Source: Haematobia irritans
Taxonomy: Eukaryota; Arthropoda; Insecta; Diptera; Muscidae
Direction: 5' to 3'
DNA: 64,000 bases
NCBI RefSeq assembly: GCF_050003625.1
Contig: NC_134399.1
Coordinates: 223,194,975-223,258,974 of the forward strand
Within the stretch, counting starts at the first letter, position 1. Each line of letters starts with the position of its first letter. Shown here piece by piece: positions 30,401-39,443 of this stretch. The notes beneath the pieces were generated by a model, which did not search any database, had not been told where the DNA came from, and worked only from the letters and a program-made list of their open reading frames with translations. The position numbers and the translations under genes are program-made.

Positions 30401-32676
30401 TAGAAATTGTGCTGTAAACAACAAATAAATAAACAAATAAATAAAGCAAGAAAAGAAAAAGAAAATATGAGTGCTTTTAATGCCACCTAAGCGGTGCTGT
30501 CAAACTTGTTGTTGGAACTGAGGCAAAACTACAAAAGTTAATCAAAACAAAAACCGAAATAAAAAAACCATATGAACGGAAAATACAAAATTTGTCAGCT
30601 CAACTACAAATATCAAACCTTATATGCTGTAGCTGTGGTACGTGGCCTTGGTTTGGGCATCACTTTATTGGCCTCGACAGGTATTTGTTGCGGCTGAACC
30701 GTAGTGTCTTGTAATGAATTATTACGTGAAGTTCGAGGCATAGGTTTTGGTACGGAAGACGACGAGTCTTCGGTATTGGGAGAATCTTGTGATGAATGAA
30801 TACTATGCTCACGGGCTCCATCGTCTTCATCTACATTGTCATCATCATACCTACCACCATTCTCATCCAGATCTTGTGTTGATTCTTTTTCCGAATCAGT
30901 TTTATATTTGGTATCAAACTTTTTGAAGATTGTTGATAACTCATCGATATCACCAACATCCTGTTTGGGTGATTTCAAAGATTTCGCAATGATTTGTGTA
31001 TTGGCATTGTGACTGCCATTGAGTTGTTGCTGTTGTTGTTTCAAGTTTTTATCATCTAGAGATACCTTCTTGTTTTCAATATTTTTAATGTATTCCATTA
31101 AATTTCCACGATGTATCTTTGAAGGATATTTATTTTAAGGACAATAAGCATATTTCATAAGAGAATAAAGAAAGAGGAAAGAGAAGAATTTTCGAAACGC
31201 CATGGAAAAGTAAATACAATGTGTCTGCGTAAACTTGTATATGCTACTAATATTAGAAAAGGACTAGAGTATGCCTGCAGAGAGCGAGATAGAACAAAGT
31301 AGGCCGCAAAAAGTATGTGGATACTTACAACTACGGGAATGTCGCCTAGATCACGCTTTGCAGGATCCAAACTCATTTTTGGTATGGGCATATTGCTTCC
31401 GTTCATCCATTCCGCAGCTGTTAAATCAGTACGGCAGCTAGCGGTGTCTGGATATAAATCACTATGGAAGTCTCTATAAGTCTACAAATATAGAAAATTT
31501 AATTTAGGATTTTTCCCCCTACCCTCCAACATAATTTTTGATCATTCATACCTTTCTTGGCACCTGATACATAATGGGTATGACCATGTTGGAAGTCAAT
31601 TGTAAAACACGATTAACCTCTCCTTCCATAACCTTTAAAGCACGTTTTGGAATTAAACAAGCACCTTTAGTTTGTTCTCCCGTATGTCGTAAGCCTTCGA
31701 TAAGATAGGGATCTTTGTCGGTGACCTCTAAATAGTTTATAGTTGTGTCACCCTTTCCAGCCAGGAAGAGCATATTGGTGTCTGGATCATACAGAGGCAT
31801 TAGAATGCCAGTTGAACAATCTAATTCTAGAGTTTTCTCGGGTACAGAGAAATTACGAATATCTCGAATAATAACCTGGCGCAAACGAGCTGCATCAAAT
31901 CCGGTTGTTAATATGCGCGATTGATTTCCCAGCCATACAATGCGGGAGTCTTTAATACTTTGATGTGATTCGGCAGACATTTGTATGGGAGAGCCATTGA
32001 CACGACAATCCAAAATACGAACATACTTATCTTTGCAGCTGGTAGCAATGACAGTACCATCTTGACGCCAACTTGCAGATTGTATGACCTCAGGGTGTTC
32101 GTTATTAGCTAAAACGGATCAATACGCATTATGAACTTCCTGCGGCCTATATGATATGTGTTTTTTTTTTCTTAACTTACAATACAATTCCTTTTGTGTG
32201 GTCAAATCGAATAGGGTAACACAACCAGCCGATGTAGAATGTAAAAGTCCATCGGCTGTGGGATGGAAGCCCACGGTCTCTACACGTCTTTGTTTATGTG
32301 AAAATACACATTCAGGATCTGTTAGTGAAGTCTCCAAACCTTTTTCCGGTATATGCCATATTTTAACCGTGCAATCTTGGGAAGCAGTAGCCAGTAGACC
32401 ATCATGAAATGGTGAAAATCCTAAATCGGTTACCGTATCCGAGTGCGCATGCAGTAAAGGCATTGTTTTGCTCTTGCGCCCACAATCGTCTAGAGGTAAA
32501 ACGGCCACACTTGACCCCGTATGCTCCCAATTGAAAGCCATAAATGCTGCCGACGCCGCAATATTGTTACCGTAGGTCTGATACGAACCAACACATATGT
32601 CACGTATACATGCTTCCGGTTTTGGCACAATCGGTGCCGCATTCTTATATTTCGATGCTTTAAAACGCCAGGCCAT
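18403..32676 (-). CDS. pod1: Pod1, coronin-7 family actin/microtubule crosslinker (13 coding exons)
   Basis: Double-repeat coronin (CORO7 type), an actin-binding protein that in flies links actin to microtubules. Exons in transcript order: 32181-32676, 31552-32108, 31329-31481, 30619-31116, 30156-30345, 26390-26460, 26126-26158, 25875-26050, 24894-25811, 24483-24828, 21344-21479, 21168-21277, 18403-18495. Every junction has GT-AG and matching phase. The total is 3777 nt (1258 residues plus stop) with no frameshift. The first beta-propeller lies at about residues 1-400, an acidic Ser/Pro linker at about 403-790, the second propeller at about 797-1140, and an acidic tail ending in ENEWQE. The start at MAWRFKASKYKN is chosen because coronins begin this way; a Met ten residues upstream is in frame but unlikely. 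ATG context ACAATGG is good for a fly. No promoter was identified. Exons and phases are seen directly; the name rests on family recognition; the linker exon limits are inferred. Confidence 0.93.
18670..19253 (-). pseudogene. mariner transposase, C-terminal part, inactivated
   Basis: First catalytic Asp present (FWDFKGI). The second is lost: HQGNAPAH where the family has HQDNAPAH. The third is present (YSPDLAPSD). Frameshifts break the frame, and a ~93 bp direct duplication (18675-18860) scrambles the C-terminus. Clearly a dead copy. Confidence 0.85.
19253..20265 (-). mobile_element. 5'-truncated non-LTR retrotransposon with (CAA)n tail
   Basis: Lies inside the mariner. On the minus strand it ends in ACAACAACAACA at about 19252-19266. 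The insertion point is an ACA-repeat in the transposase gene, so tail and target merge. It codes the end of a reverse-transcriptase ORF (next entry). The same element is at 38313-38940 and, decayed, at 33600-33970. Confidence 0.8.
19315..20197 (-). pseudogene. C-terminal end of non-LTR ORF2 (RT protein)
   Basis: Longest open piece 19836-19315 (173 codons) has the zinc-finger end typical of I/Jockey/LOA-type ORF2: QLRSGKCSRLNAYL, CPICNQGPHDTRHLFAC, SLWTHPILVAEFL. Upstream pieces are in other frames (20006-19740, 20197-20000), so it is broken by frameshifts. No RT or endonuclease core is left. Confidence 0.8.
20815..21034. mobile_element. 220 bp palindromic MITE, TTAAGGTGAGTATTAAGTTCG family
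   Basis: Ends TAAGGGGGTATTAAGTTCG and CGAACTTAGTACTCACCTTTAA mirror each other. The interior contains TTTTTTCACGAT and CACTTTAGCGGC. Same family as 49224-49448. Confidence 0.8.
21168..21277 (-). CDS. pod1: pod1 exon 12
   Basis: 110 nt, polar Asn/Lys-rich (NRSNNNTLGNEHF, ETDKNKQKE), phase 1 to 0, with donor GTAAGT at 21162-21167. It precedes a 2.7 kb intron holding a mariner element. Confidence 0.85.
21344..21479 (-). CDS. pod1: pod1 exon 11: post-propeller extension
   Basis: Reads SELFQDDLFPHTRV then TADEWF, the second copy of the coronin post-propeller element seen in exon 3. Phase 0 in, phase 1 out (GTAAGC donor). Confidence 0.92.
21655..22480 (+). repeat. decayed repeat leader with GTCCGTCCGTCTGT
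   Basis: Contains AATCGGTCCGTCCGTCTGTT near 21690, like the leader of the element at 54604. Degenerate, no ORF. It precedes the 152 bp array within the pod1 intron. Confidence 0.5.
22480..23960. repeat. ~152 bp tandem array, split by a SINE
   Basis: Units share TCGGTCTATATGGGGGCTAT and CCATTTTATGGTCCTAAAAT. Successive GGGGGCTATACC sites are about 152 bp apart (23376, 23528, 23680), with a shortened final unit. Their reverse complement resembles the 153 bp units at 54871-55483. The small ORFs here come from the units. Confidence 0.82.
22926..23274 (+). mobile_element. tRNA-derived SINE with target duplication
   Basis: 349 bp flanked by ATGGTCCTA (22917-22925 and 23275-23283). The head has RNA polymerase III boxes: A box TGGTGCAATGG and B box GGTTCGATTCC. 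The body (CGCCGTTCGGACTCGGATAT) is followed by a tail of CCTAACCTAACCTA. It sits inside the tandem array. Partial copies lie at 29435, 36985 and 52333. Confidence 0.9.
24081..24253 (+). repeat. dispersed repeat, copy 2
   Basis: Matches 16430-16600 in the same orientation, from gagacttta to gatgcatatcac, with scattered differences. Confidence 0.75.
24483..24828 (-). CDS. pod1: pod1 exon 10: end of second propeller
   Basis: 346 nt (residues ~1031-1146). Continues KVSERQISVYKADS, then LFVTGKGDSTIYCYEI and a coronin-type close to the propeller ending SFTVPRIK. The acceptor is TTCCAG opposite 24829-24830; the donor is GTTAGT. Confidence 0.92.
24894..25811 (-). CDS. pod1: pod1 exon 9: second coronin propeller
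   Basis: The largest exon (918 nt, residues ~725-1030). After about 70 basic linker residues it restarts the coronin fold at KVSKFRHLKG, followed by WD blades (DFQWDPFDPKRLAVA, FIRFHPLAQDIL, DMTIKLWHIP, DFAWSPCGKYGATVSKDGK). Its donor GTATG overlaps an in-frame read-through of the 65 nt intron that follows (24829-24893), which then meets TAA. Confidence 0.93.
25875..26050 (-). CDS. pod1: pod1 exon 8: linker
   Basis: 58 codons plus 2 nt, including FEQNHSESSENSTEGDD and RRFSPARNSIAERRR. Donor GTAAGT is at 25869-25874. Confidence 0.85.
26126..26158 (-). CDS. pod1: pod1 exon 7: 33 nt microexon
   Basis: Eleven codons (SSLDDEDSSDK), phase 0 on both sides, acidic and Ser-rich. The acceptor is TCTGTAG; the donor GTTGTT is weak. 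It can be skipped without changing frame, so it may be alternatively spliced. Confidence 0.62.
26390..26460 (-). CDS. pod1: pod1 exon 6: short linker exon
   Basis: 71 nt, phase 1 to 0, reading KPSNEANNENNGLQ then SERRK. Bounded by TTTGCAG and GTAAGT. It follows a 3.8 kb intron packed with MITEs. Confidence 0.8.
26762..27243. mobile_element. ~480 bp MITE with CCCAGCAAA ends
   Basis: Left CCCAGCAAAAAAAAGGGTC, right TTTTTGTTTGCTGGG. The interior (GGTGGTGCAAAATTGG, AACTTCCAATTTTTG) matches, in reverse, the copy at 45996-46545. Lies in the pod1 intron between exons 5 and 6. Confidence 0.72.
27272..27828. mobile_element. hAT MITE rich in CGTGAGT motifs, copy A
   Basis: 557 bp. Ends TAGAGGTGTGCGCGTGA and TCACGCGCACACCTCTA. 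The 8 bp target duplication has one mismatch (ATTTATAT at 27264-27271, ATTTCTAT at 27829-27836). Internal sequence is packed with GTGAGT and GTGCGTGA repeats. Confidence 0.85.
28310..29225 (-). pseudogene. mariner transposase remnant split by a hAT MITE
   Basis: Decayed minus-strand coding reads like the mariner C-terminus: ISAFLNTGNLNLMRHPRYCPD, then GQPFSTPEEAVVVFNSLKRM. Frames are broken. The MITE at 28539-29066 lies within it. The family is inferred from the resemblance to HPPYSPDLAPND and FSTPEEAV blocks. Confidence 0.65.
28539..29066. mobile_element. hAT MITE rich in CGTGAGT motifs, copy B
   Basis: 528 bp with an exact 8 bp target duplication ATGTGTGG (28531-28538 and 29067-29074). Ends TAGAGGTGTGTACGTGA and TCACGTGCACATCTCTA. 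Contains four successive CGTGAGTCACGAAATTTTT-type units near 28850-28910. Confidence 0.9.
29435..29652 (+). mobile_element. 5'-truncated SINE
   Basis: Matches the last ~215 bp of the SINE at 22926 (GGAACGCCGTTCGGACTCGG ... GGGCTGCCACATAACCTAAC). The Pol III head is missing. Confidence 0.85.
30156..30345 (-). CDS. pod1: pod1 exon 5: linker
   Basis: Begins at PRLGPKPFSS after a strong acceptor (TACCATTTCAG) and ends in phase 1 at GTGAGT. An AG about 58 nt upstream is also in frame, so a longer form cannot be ruled out. Confidence 0.82.
30619..31116 (-). CDS. pod1: pod1 exon 4: acidic, Ser/Gln-rich linker
   Basis: 166 codons of low-complexity linker with a poly-Gln run, an Asp/Glu-rich stretch (DDDNVDEDDG) and Pro-Arg motifs (PKPMPRTSR, MPKPRPRT). 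The donor is GTTTGA, weaker than the others. The acceptor (AG opposite 31117-31118) has a poor pyrimidine tract, so the first few residues are less certain. Confidence 0.82.
31329..31481 (-). CDS. pod1: pod1 exon 3: coronin extension after propeller 1
   Basis: 51 codons, phase 0 to 0. It holds the conserved post-propeller segment (FHSDLYPDT, AAEWMNG, PKMSLDPAKRDLGD), which packs against the propeller in coronins. Donor GTAAGT is at 31323-31328. Confidence 0.9.
31552..32108 (-). CDS. pod1: pod1 exon 2: end of first propeller
   Basis: Encodes residues 166-351. Typical coronin blades are visible: SASWRQDG, SRIVWLGN, LFLAGKGDTTINYLE and LKVMEGEVNRVLQL. The acceptor is the AG complementary to 32109-32110 and the donor is GTATG at 31547-31551, phase 0. 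A lone minus-strand reading of 31546-32013 is part of this exon. Confidence 0.93.
32181..32676 (-). CDS. pod1: pod1 exon 1: start and first coronin propeller
   Basis: Encodes residues 1-165 plus one base. It starts with the basic coronin signature (WRFKASKYKN) and carries WD blades with DCTVKIWHIPEKGLE and VETVGFHPTADG. Donor GTAAGT is at 32175-32180, phase 1. Confidence 0.93.
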
Positions 32677-33599
32677 TGTAAATGCTAGTACTACTTGCCT
32701 CGTCAAAAGATGTAATCAAAATGAAGTGCGTTTGTTTTTCGTTATAGTGAAAGTCTATGATAAAAAAAGCTGTAAATATAAGTAGAATGGAAAGTTTTCA
32801 TTACATATGGGGGAGCATATATCAGTGAAGTCATTGTTATATATATAAAATGTAGAAAACAAAGTTCTTTGCTATAGTTTACACAGGCATACAGGCATAC
32901 TAACGTGGAGAGAGATGTAATGTATAGAACAAAATTAGAGGTGTGCACGTGAGTAATATTTTGCTCACGCTCACGCACACTCACGACAGAGAAATCTTAT
33001 TCACGGACGATATTTTTGGTAGGACCCACGCTCACATACATGAAGGCCGATACTATATTGGATTTTCACAGCGAATAGGAATTTCATAAGTATCATATGG
33101 ATCTAAATTTTTCTTTGAAATCTAATCGAAATTTCGATGGAAAATGTCCGAGCATCGATTGAGTAAAATGTTGGGTGATCGATATTGTTTATAGAAGGGC
33201 AATTGATTGAAAGTCATCCTTATTTTTTTTTTTTTGTACATAAACATCATACTTCGTTATTTTGACTACGGCTTATTTCAAAATGCTATAATTTACATTG
33301 TGAGGAAAATGAGAACCAAAATTATTTTCTCATTCAATTTGTTTTCAAGTAGTACAAACCAAAAATTCATAAAATGGTGGAATTAGTATAACTTCAATTT
33401 ATCATTTCCCAATCGACTGAAATGTATTTTAGGCCGAAAATGAAATCGTAGTTTTGCACTTGCGTTTCCTTCAAAGGTGTTCACTTTGCAGCGGTTTCCT
33501 TTTTCAAACGGCGCAAAAACTGTATATGAGATTGTTGTGATTTCGCACATTTACATTTTTGCTTACTTGTCTATTTAGGATCGATGAACTCAGATATGT
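32677..33599. other. 5' flank of pod1
   Basis: No coding exon recognised. Presumably holds the pod1 5' UTR or promoter, but no TATA box or initiator could be chosen. A truncated CGTGAG hAT MITE end lies at 32936-33031 (TAGAGGTGTGCACGTGAGTA). Confidence 0.5.
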
Positions 33600-33970
33600 A
33601 ATATGTACAGAGTGATCTAATAGTGAATTAAAGGTTTAGCGAGTGAACAATGACTCCTGTTACGTAGCCCTTGGTTGCAAATGGGACAGACATCGGCTAC
33701 GATGCTATTTCAGAGTAGAATATGGAGATCGACTGGAATTTCCTCAGTGGTGGTTTTATGTCCACAAGATGGAGATTTGGGTGGTTATAGCAATAACAAC
33801 CAAGGTGCTGTGATAAAAATGTGGTCATGCCTTTGTATAGGCAGGCTTTTGGTCTCCACAGACGGACAGCGCAGAAATCCTTTGCAATGTTATACCCATT
33901 ACTGCGTAACGACGCAGCGTTAACGCTGAGAATTAAATGCAATAATAGTGTTTGTAATTGTCCGATCACC
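33600..33970 (-). pseudogene. decayed copy of the (CAA)n non-LTR element
   Basis: Shares GCCCTTGGTTGCAAATGGGA and ACATCGGCTACGATGCTAT with the 19.4 kb copy, at lower identity and with several indels. It is the target of the foldback element that follows. Confidence 0.65.
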
Positions 33971-33978
33971 GGCTAGAT

Positions 33979-34773
33979 TAGAGTGACCGCAACTTATATG
34001 GGGCAAAAAAAAAATGTCGGAATCTTGTTCGCCTTAACCCCACAAAACGAATCCCCTTTCCAGATATTGGGATAGCCAAAATTTGAGCCCGATTAAACGA
34101 CGTTAACACGTGCCGCTCGTCGCTTAAAATTTGCAAAAAAACGAATGTTTTTGCCAAAAAGTTGACGTATTGAGCCATAACTCGAGAACGGTAAATAATA
34201 AAAACACGCACGATATTACAAACAATAGCTTATTTTGTCCTTAAAAATTTATGTTATGAACAAAATTGTTGTAACTCTAGTCAAACCGAGTTACGCCAGC
34301 CTTTAGCTTCGAAAACGAGAAGAGCAGCACGTGTTAACGTCGTTTAATCGGGCTCAAATTTTGGCTATCCCAATATCTGGAAAGGGGATTCGTTTTGTGG
34401 GGTTAAGACGAATGCTCCTAGTGGCACCAGGTCGCGTTTTCGAAGCTAAAGGCTGGCGTAACTCGGTTTGACTCAGAGTTACAACAATTTTGTTCATAAC
34501 ACAAATTTTTAAGGACAAAATAAGCTATCGTTTGTAATATCGTGCGTGTTTTTATTATTTACCGTTCTCGAGTTATGGCTCAATACGTCAACTTTTTGGC
34601 CAAAACATTCGTTTTTTTTTTCAAATTTTGAGCGACGAGTGGCACGTGTTAACGTCGTTTAATCGGGCTCAAATTTTGGCTATCCCTAAATCTGGAAATG
34701 GGATTCGTTTTGTGGGGTTAAGGCGAACAAGATTCCGACATTTTTTTGCCCCATATAAGTTGCGGTCACTCTA
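33979..34773. mobile_element. 795 bp foldback element with ~350 bp inverted arms
   Basis: Ends TAGAGTGACCGCAACTTATA and its complement. Exact 8 bp target duplication GGCTAGAT (33971-33978 and 34774-34781). Almost the whole element is two inverted arms. The centre (34327-34408) holds a third copy of the CGTGTTAACGTCGTTTAATC block, giving nested inverted repeats. No ORF. The 8 bp duplication suggests hAT-type mobilisation. Confidence 0.9.
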
Positions 34774-34781
34774 GGCTAGAT

Positions 34782-35496
34782 ATGTCAATATGTCAACTCA
34801 ATTAAGACTTTAATTGGAACAATTTTCGTGAAATTTTTCTGTGTATATCAATCGCAATTAGGGACACAATATATAAGTATCATCTCTTGAAAAATTTGCA
34901 AATTAAACACTAAAAGCCAAGACAAAAAAGTTGGTCTTGGCTTGACCATTGCCACGCCGGAGAACTTTAGTTTTGCTAAATGTTTGCTTATACACAAAAA
35001 AACTACCTGTTTCGACACCGGTATGTATGACTAGATGCAGTGCAAGGAACAACTGTTGTTGGATATTTTCCTCATGGTAATTAAATAATTAGTTTTATTT
35101 AATGTATACATTTATTTCTTTTATCACTATTATGTGCTCTGTGAATGTGCACATATATATATGGGTTGTGATTGAGGGTTGATTACATGTGTAAATTGCA
35201 AATAAAATCAATGAAGCATTCATGGTAGGCCTGATATTGTTACAAAAACAAAAAAGAAACAAAAAAATATAAAAAACTATAACTTAAACAAGAAGGGAAT
35301 ATGTAGTTTCCGATAAAAAGGCATTTTAGATTTAAATTTTTGGAGACTATCTTTGATAATGTTAAAAAACTTCAATCTTGTTGCCATATCTGTAGGTTAT
35401 GTTTTTAACTGTAGCTATGATTATTACTCATCTGAATTTGTGGGATGGTTTTATTAACTTCTTAACACTTAGAAACCTTTGGCAAGAATTTGGAAC
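34782..35496. other. intergenic DNA
   Basis: AT-rich unique-looking sequence. No gene, promoter or repeat with definable ends. Confidence 0.5.
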
Positions 35497-35965
35497 TAGA
35501 GGTGTGCCCGGGAGTGATATTTCACTCACGCACATTCACAAAGCAAAATTTTTATTCATATACTCTAGCGCTACTCACATTGTCGCACGACCTAATTCTA
35601 AAGACTCACGCTCACACAGTATTCACAATAATTCACGTGACCACGAAAAATTTGCGAGACTCACGACATTTTCCAACCGTGAATAAGCGAAGGTAAGAAA
35701 ATTCAAAAATAGAATATAAGTCGACAGGTGAATTAAATTCAGTTATTCAGAGAGACGTCATTAACATATGAGTAAGAATTAAATTTTAAGTTTTTTTCGT
35801 GATTTTGCAAAAATTTTATTCGATTTTATTTCGGACTCACATTCATGCACGAAATATTTGTTTTAGTACCATTCACGCACATTCACGAGAGTTGCTTTGG
35901 ATTTTGTTCAAGACTCACGTGATTCACGCGTGTCCCGATAAATTCGTTTCTCACGCACACCTGTA
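35497..35965. mobile_element. hAT MITE rich in CGTGAGT motifs, copy C
   Basis: 469 bp. Ends TAGAGGTGTGCCCGG and CTCACGCACACCTGTA. Imperfect 8 bp duplication (TTTGGAAC at 35489-35496, CTTGGAAC at 35966-35973). More diverged than copies A and B. Confidence 0.8.
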
Positions 35966-36404
35966 CTTGGAACATTCTATGTTACCTGCTCATGTCGCGA
36001 TTAAACATTGATATTTAAAAAATACTATTATTAAATCCTTTACGGAGTTACAATAGATATAGAAATACAATTTCTACAGTAGCTAACAAACTAAAAATCA
36101 TATTTTCGGTGGACCAATAGGACCGGTGTTTTCAAGGTCTTCACAACCGGCTTTCGGGTTTATCTCTTCATTGTAAAATTGCCAATTTAATGTCAAATTT
36201 AGCCAAACACTTTTGGGTATTTTAATAAACTGCAATGAAACAACTTCCAAATAGGAACATGTGTCCAAGTTTTAATAAATGATCGAATTATTTTTTCGTT
36301 GATTTTTTGTGACAATAAAATTAGTTTTTTTTCTCAAAATATACCGTCCACCGGTTTTGGAAAAATAAGAGTCCGTATTTGTAAAACCAACTTTAACCTT
36401 GCTA

Positions 36405-36775
36405 CTACACCCAAAGAAATTTGTTAGTAGGGACAGCTGAAAAGTCTGCTAAAACAGCAAACACTGTTTGATGAAATAGCAAACATTTCCTGCTATTTCT
36501 AAAGTTAGATTACACTAAAACATGTTTTATTTTGGCTAAAACAAATAAAAATGTCAACTTAGGAGCTATCCTAGCTATCGTATTTAGGAGCTTGTAAGTA
36601 TATTACAGTGCAAAAATACACCAAAAACTACTTTTGGTTCGTAAATATGCTTTGGGGAAAAATTTATAGCCTAAAAATTTTATAAATTGTTGTTCATTGG
36701 GCCCTGAAGTACAGAAGTATAACAGCAGACATCGACTGTTGTTTTAGCAGACTTTTTTCTATGAGTGTATATGTT
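36405..36775. mobile_element. probable MITE
   Basis: Ends ACACCCAAAGAAATTTG and (reverse) ACACTCATAGAAAAAAGTC are loosely inverted, and GTCTGCTAAAACA occurs in both halves. No clear target duplication. Confidence 0.45.
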
Positions 36776-36984
36776 AGAAAAACTTACAGATTTTAGATTG
36801 GGGTCATATTTTGACCCAAACTTACTTTTATTAAATAAATTGAAATGTGTACGTAAATTTTTTATGATTTATGAACATCGCAAAAGATTGTTGCTATTGC
36901 AATTTTCAGTCGGTGAGACTCAGTGAAAGTTTTTCTTTGATGAACAAAACTTTTGGTCCTAAAAAATATGAAGGTGTAGGTGGT

Positions 36985-37385
36985 AATGGGAGCTACCGTG
37001 GCACAAGCTAACCATTGCGCTCGCTTTATATAAAAAGGGTCATAGGTTCAATCTGTTTCGACCAAACACCAAAGTGTTTTTTCAGCGGCGGATTATCCCT
37101 TCTCAGTAATGCTGGTGACATTTATGAGTTTCAAAACTCCTATAAGTGGTTTCACCGAAATGTGAAACGCCGTTCAAACTCGGCTATAAAAAGGAGGAAC
37201 CTTATCATTAAGCTAAATATAGAATCGGGCAGCACGCAATCATCACAATGGCATAATAGTCTAAGTTAGCCTGAAATATTATCACAATGGACTGAATAGT
37301 ATAAGTGAGCCTGAATCTTAATCGGGCTGCCACTTTAACCTAACCTAACCTAGCCTGAAATATCGGGCTGTCACTATACCTAACC
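36985..37385 (+). mobile_element. diverged SINE
   Basis: Same family as 22926. The head GGGAGCTACCGTGGCACAAG and a B-box-like GGTTCAATCTG are eroded; AACGCCGTTCAAACTCGG survives. The tail is duplicated, with two GGGCTG(C/T)CACT...CCTAACCTAAC ends. Confidence 0.8.
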
Positions 37386-38099
37386 TAACTATGTGGAGAT
37401 TCGGATTCTTTTGAACTATGGGGGCAGAGACTTCTGCGCGGGAAAGTCGACTACGACTTTTAAAGTGATCTTGAGCTAGAGTTTCACTATTTGTGCAATT
37501 TATTTTTCAGTCATTCATGATCTGTTTCGGTCCACATTATATTATAAAATATATAAAATATTGGAGAAAACCAACCGCCCGTTTGGTGCAATATGTCGAT
37601 TCTACCTTTGGTATAGTTGTATTACTATTTTGTATTATAATGTATACTTTTTTCTTGAAAAAAAATACATCAGTGTTCTGGAAGCAAACTGACTGTGCGT
37701 TAAAATTGTTCGAAAACAACATTTTCCTCCGAAATTTCAAAAACTTCAGTGCCATTAGTTACGGCCGATGAATTGTTTTCTTCTATGCCACTAGAAATTG
37801 ATTGATCTGAAGCATTCTTTTTCAAGTACAAAATTAGGATCACCATCACCACTTGCTTCATCTTCAATTTCCATGTATTTCGTAATACAAAGCCAATGAG
37901 GCCAAATAATAAAAAATGTATTACATGAATATAGCCTAAGTAAAGATACATAAAATAATAAGTGTGTAAATTTAAAATTGTATAACAATTTTTACATGAC
38001 TAATACGAATTCAAAAGACTAAATAACAGATAGTGTCCAAAAATATAGAGCATTATAGAGTATCAATATCAACTTAAAATTGATTGATGCTCCCGAAAA
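37386..38099 (-). other. intergenic, possible transposase debris
   Basis: Two overlapping minus-strand frames (37951-37700, 37988-37791) give acidic pieces such as MEIEDEASGDGD. These could be remnants of a piggyBac-type N-terminus, but too little remains to be sure. Confidence 0.3.
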
Positions 38100-38312
38100 A
38101 AACGATACATTTTTTAACGAAAAACAATATTCGAATGGGAGAAAATTCTAAAATCAAGAGGCAACATATTCCAGATACGAGCGACTCGCACAAGAAATGA
38201 CTTTTCATATAAAAAACAACAGATACGAGGAATCTGAGGATTTCTCGTCGAGCGATAGAAAAAAGTCACATAGAGTGCTAGGTACCCCACTACGAATAAC
38301 TTTATATAAGAA

Positions 38313-38940
38313 GAGCATATTGGCACACTTGACATAATGAGAAAACGATACACCAAGGAACCTCACCACAAATTCTGCGAGATTCTGCGTTACAAAAGAG
38401 AGCCTCTAGAAGAGCAGATTGGCACACTTGACATAATGAGAAAACGATACACCAAGGAACCTCACCACAAATTCTGCAAGATCCTGCGTTACAAAAGAGA
38501 GCCTCTAGATCAGGCAGCATACCAGACAGGTCTGAACAGGATTCATGAGGATACTGTAGCTGAAGCGGTGAGAAGCTACAAGGTTAATCCTGTTCTCGGA
38601 TTCCGACCGCCGCCCATAGCACCGGAGGAGAGAGACCTCCCACGGCAGACAAGGGTAGTTTTGGCCCAACTAAGATCAGGCAAGTGCAGCCGCCTCAATT
38701 CATACTTATCAGTGATTGATAGCAGCGTAGCTGACGTGTGTCCCAGCTGTAATCAAGGGCCACATGACACTCGTCACCACTTTGCTTGCCCAGCTAAGCC
38801 TACCCGTCTCACTACCAGATCACTCTGGACACACCCCACACTTGTCGCAGAGTTCCTTGATCTGGCCACCAGCTGAACTACACAAGCATAGAACAAAATG
38901 GATGAATCTACATTAAAAACTGTTACAACAACAACAACAA
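38313..38940 (+). mobile_element. 5'-truncated (CAA)n-tailed non-LTR element, second copy
   Basis: Same element as 19253-20265. Open from 38337 to 38876 (179 codons), ending QLRSGKCSRLNSYL, CPSCNQGPHDTRHHFAC, VAEFLDLATS, followed by an ACAACAACAACAACAA tail. A 99 bp (33-codon) direct duplication starts at 38313 and 38412 and keeps frame. Confidence 0.85.
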
Positions 38941-39401
38941 ATTCTGAAACATGATCTCTTCTTCTTAGATTGAAGACAAATCTGGCAATAGTATTCATCG
39001 CTTATTTCAATCGCTGAAAATGGGCAACAGTCACTCCCGAAAAATCTCCAGCAGGCAACAATAACGCATGTGCAAGTCTGTATCTAATCCAAGGTGGAAA
39101 GACTAAATTGCATGAATAATTTCAACGCAAGGTAGAATATAATTTATTTAGAACCAACTCAATATGAGGAACAAAACTTAAATTTTGGTCAATTATAACT
39201 CCCAAACACTTAATCTGACTAACAAATTCAATCCTATACATCCCCAAACGGACATCGATCACATCACTATCACCGCCAAACAGTAATGCTTTCGTTTTTT
39301 TGCGGGTTTATAACAAAAGAATTATCACCTGACCATTGTGCGATTCTACCCAAACAATAATTAATGTTGCTTTCCAAAACATCAGAAAAACCGCGACGAG
39401 A

Positions 39402-39443
39402 GTTTGTATTGATTTTATCTTCAAGGATAAAATCAATACAAAC
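39402..39443. repeat. 18 bp perfect hairpin
   Basis: Arms GTTTGTATTGATTTTATC and GATAAAATCAATACAAAC, loop TTCAAG. It falls at the 5' limit of the RT remnant and may mark a rearrangement point. Confidence 0.75.

Larger units (their letters stand above)
38100..39443 (-). pseudogene. non-LTR reverse transcriptase fragment, split by another non-LTR
   Basis: Minus-strand decayed RT coding in two parts: 39443-38990 (RIAQWSGDNSFVINPQK, KCLGVIIDQNLSFVPHI, TIARFVFNLRRRDHVSEF) and about 38330-38110 (YRSTRNPQIPRICC, SFLVRVARIWNMLP). The latter is the usual C-terminus of Jockey/CR1-type RT. The (CAA)n element at 38313-38940 sits between them in the opposite direction. Stops and frameshifts are present. 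Confidence 0.78.
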
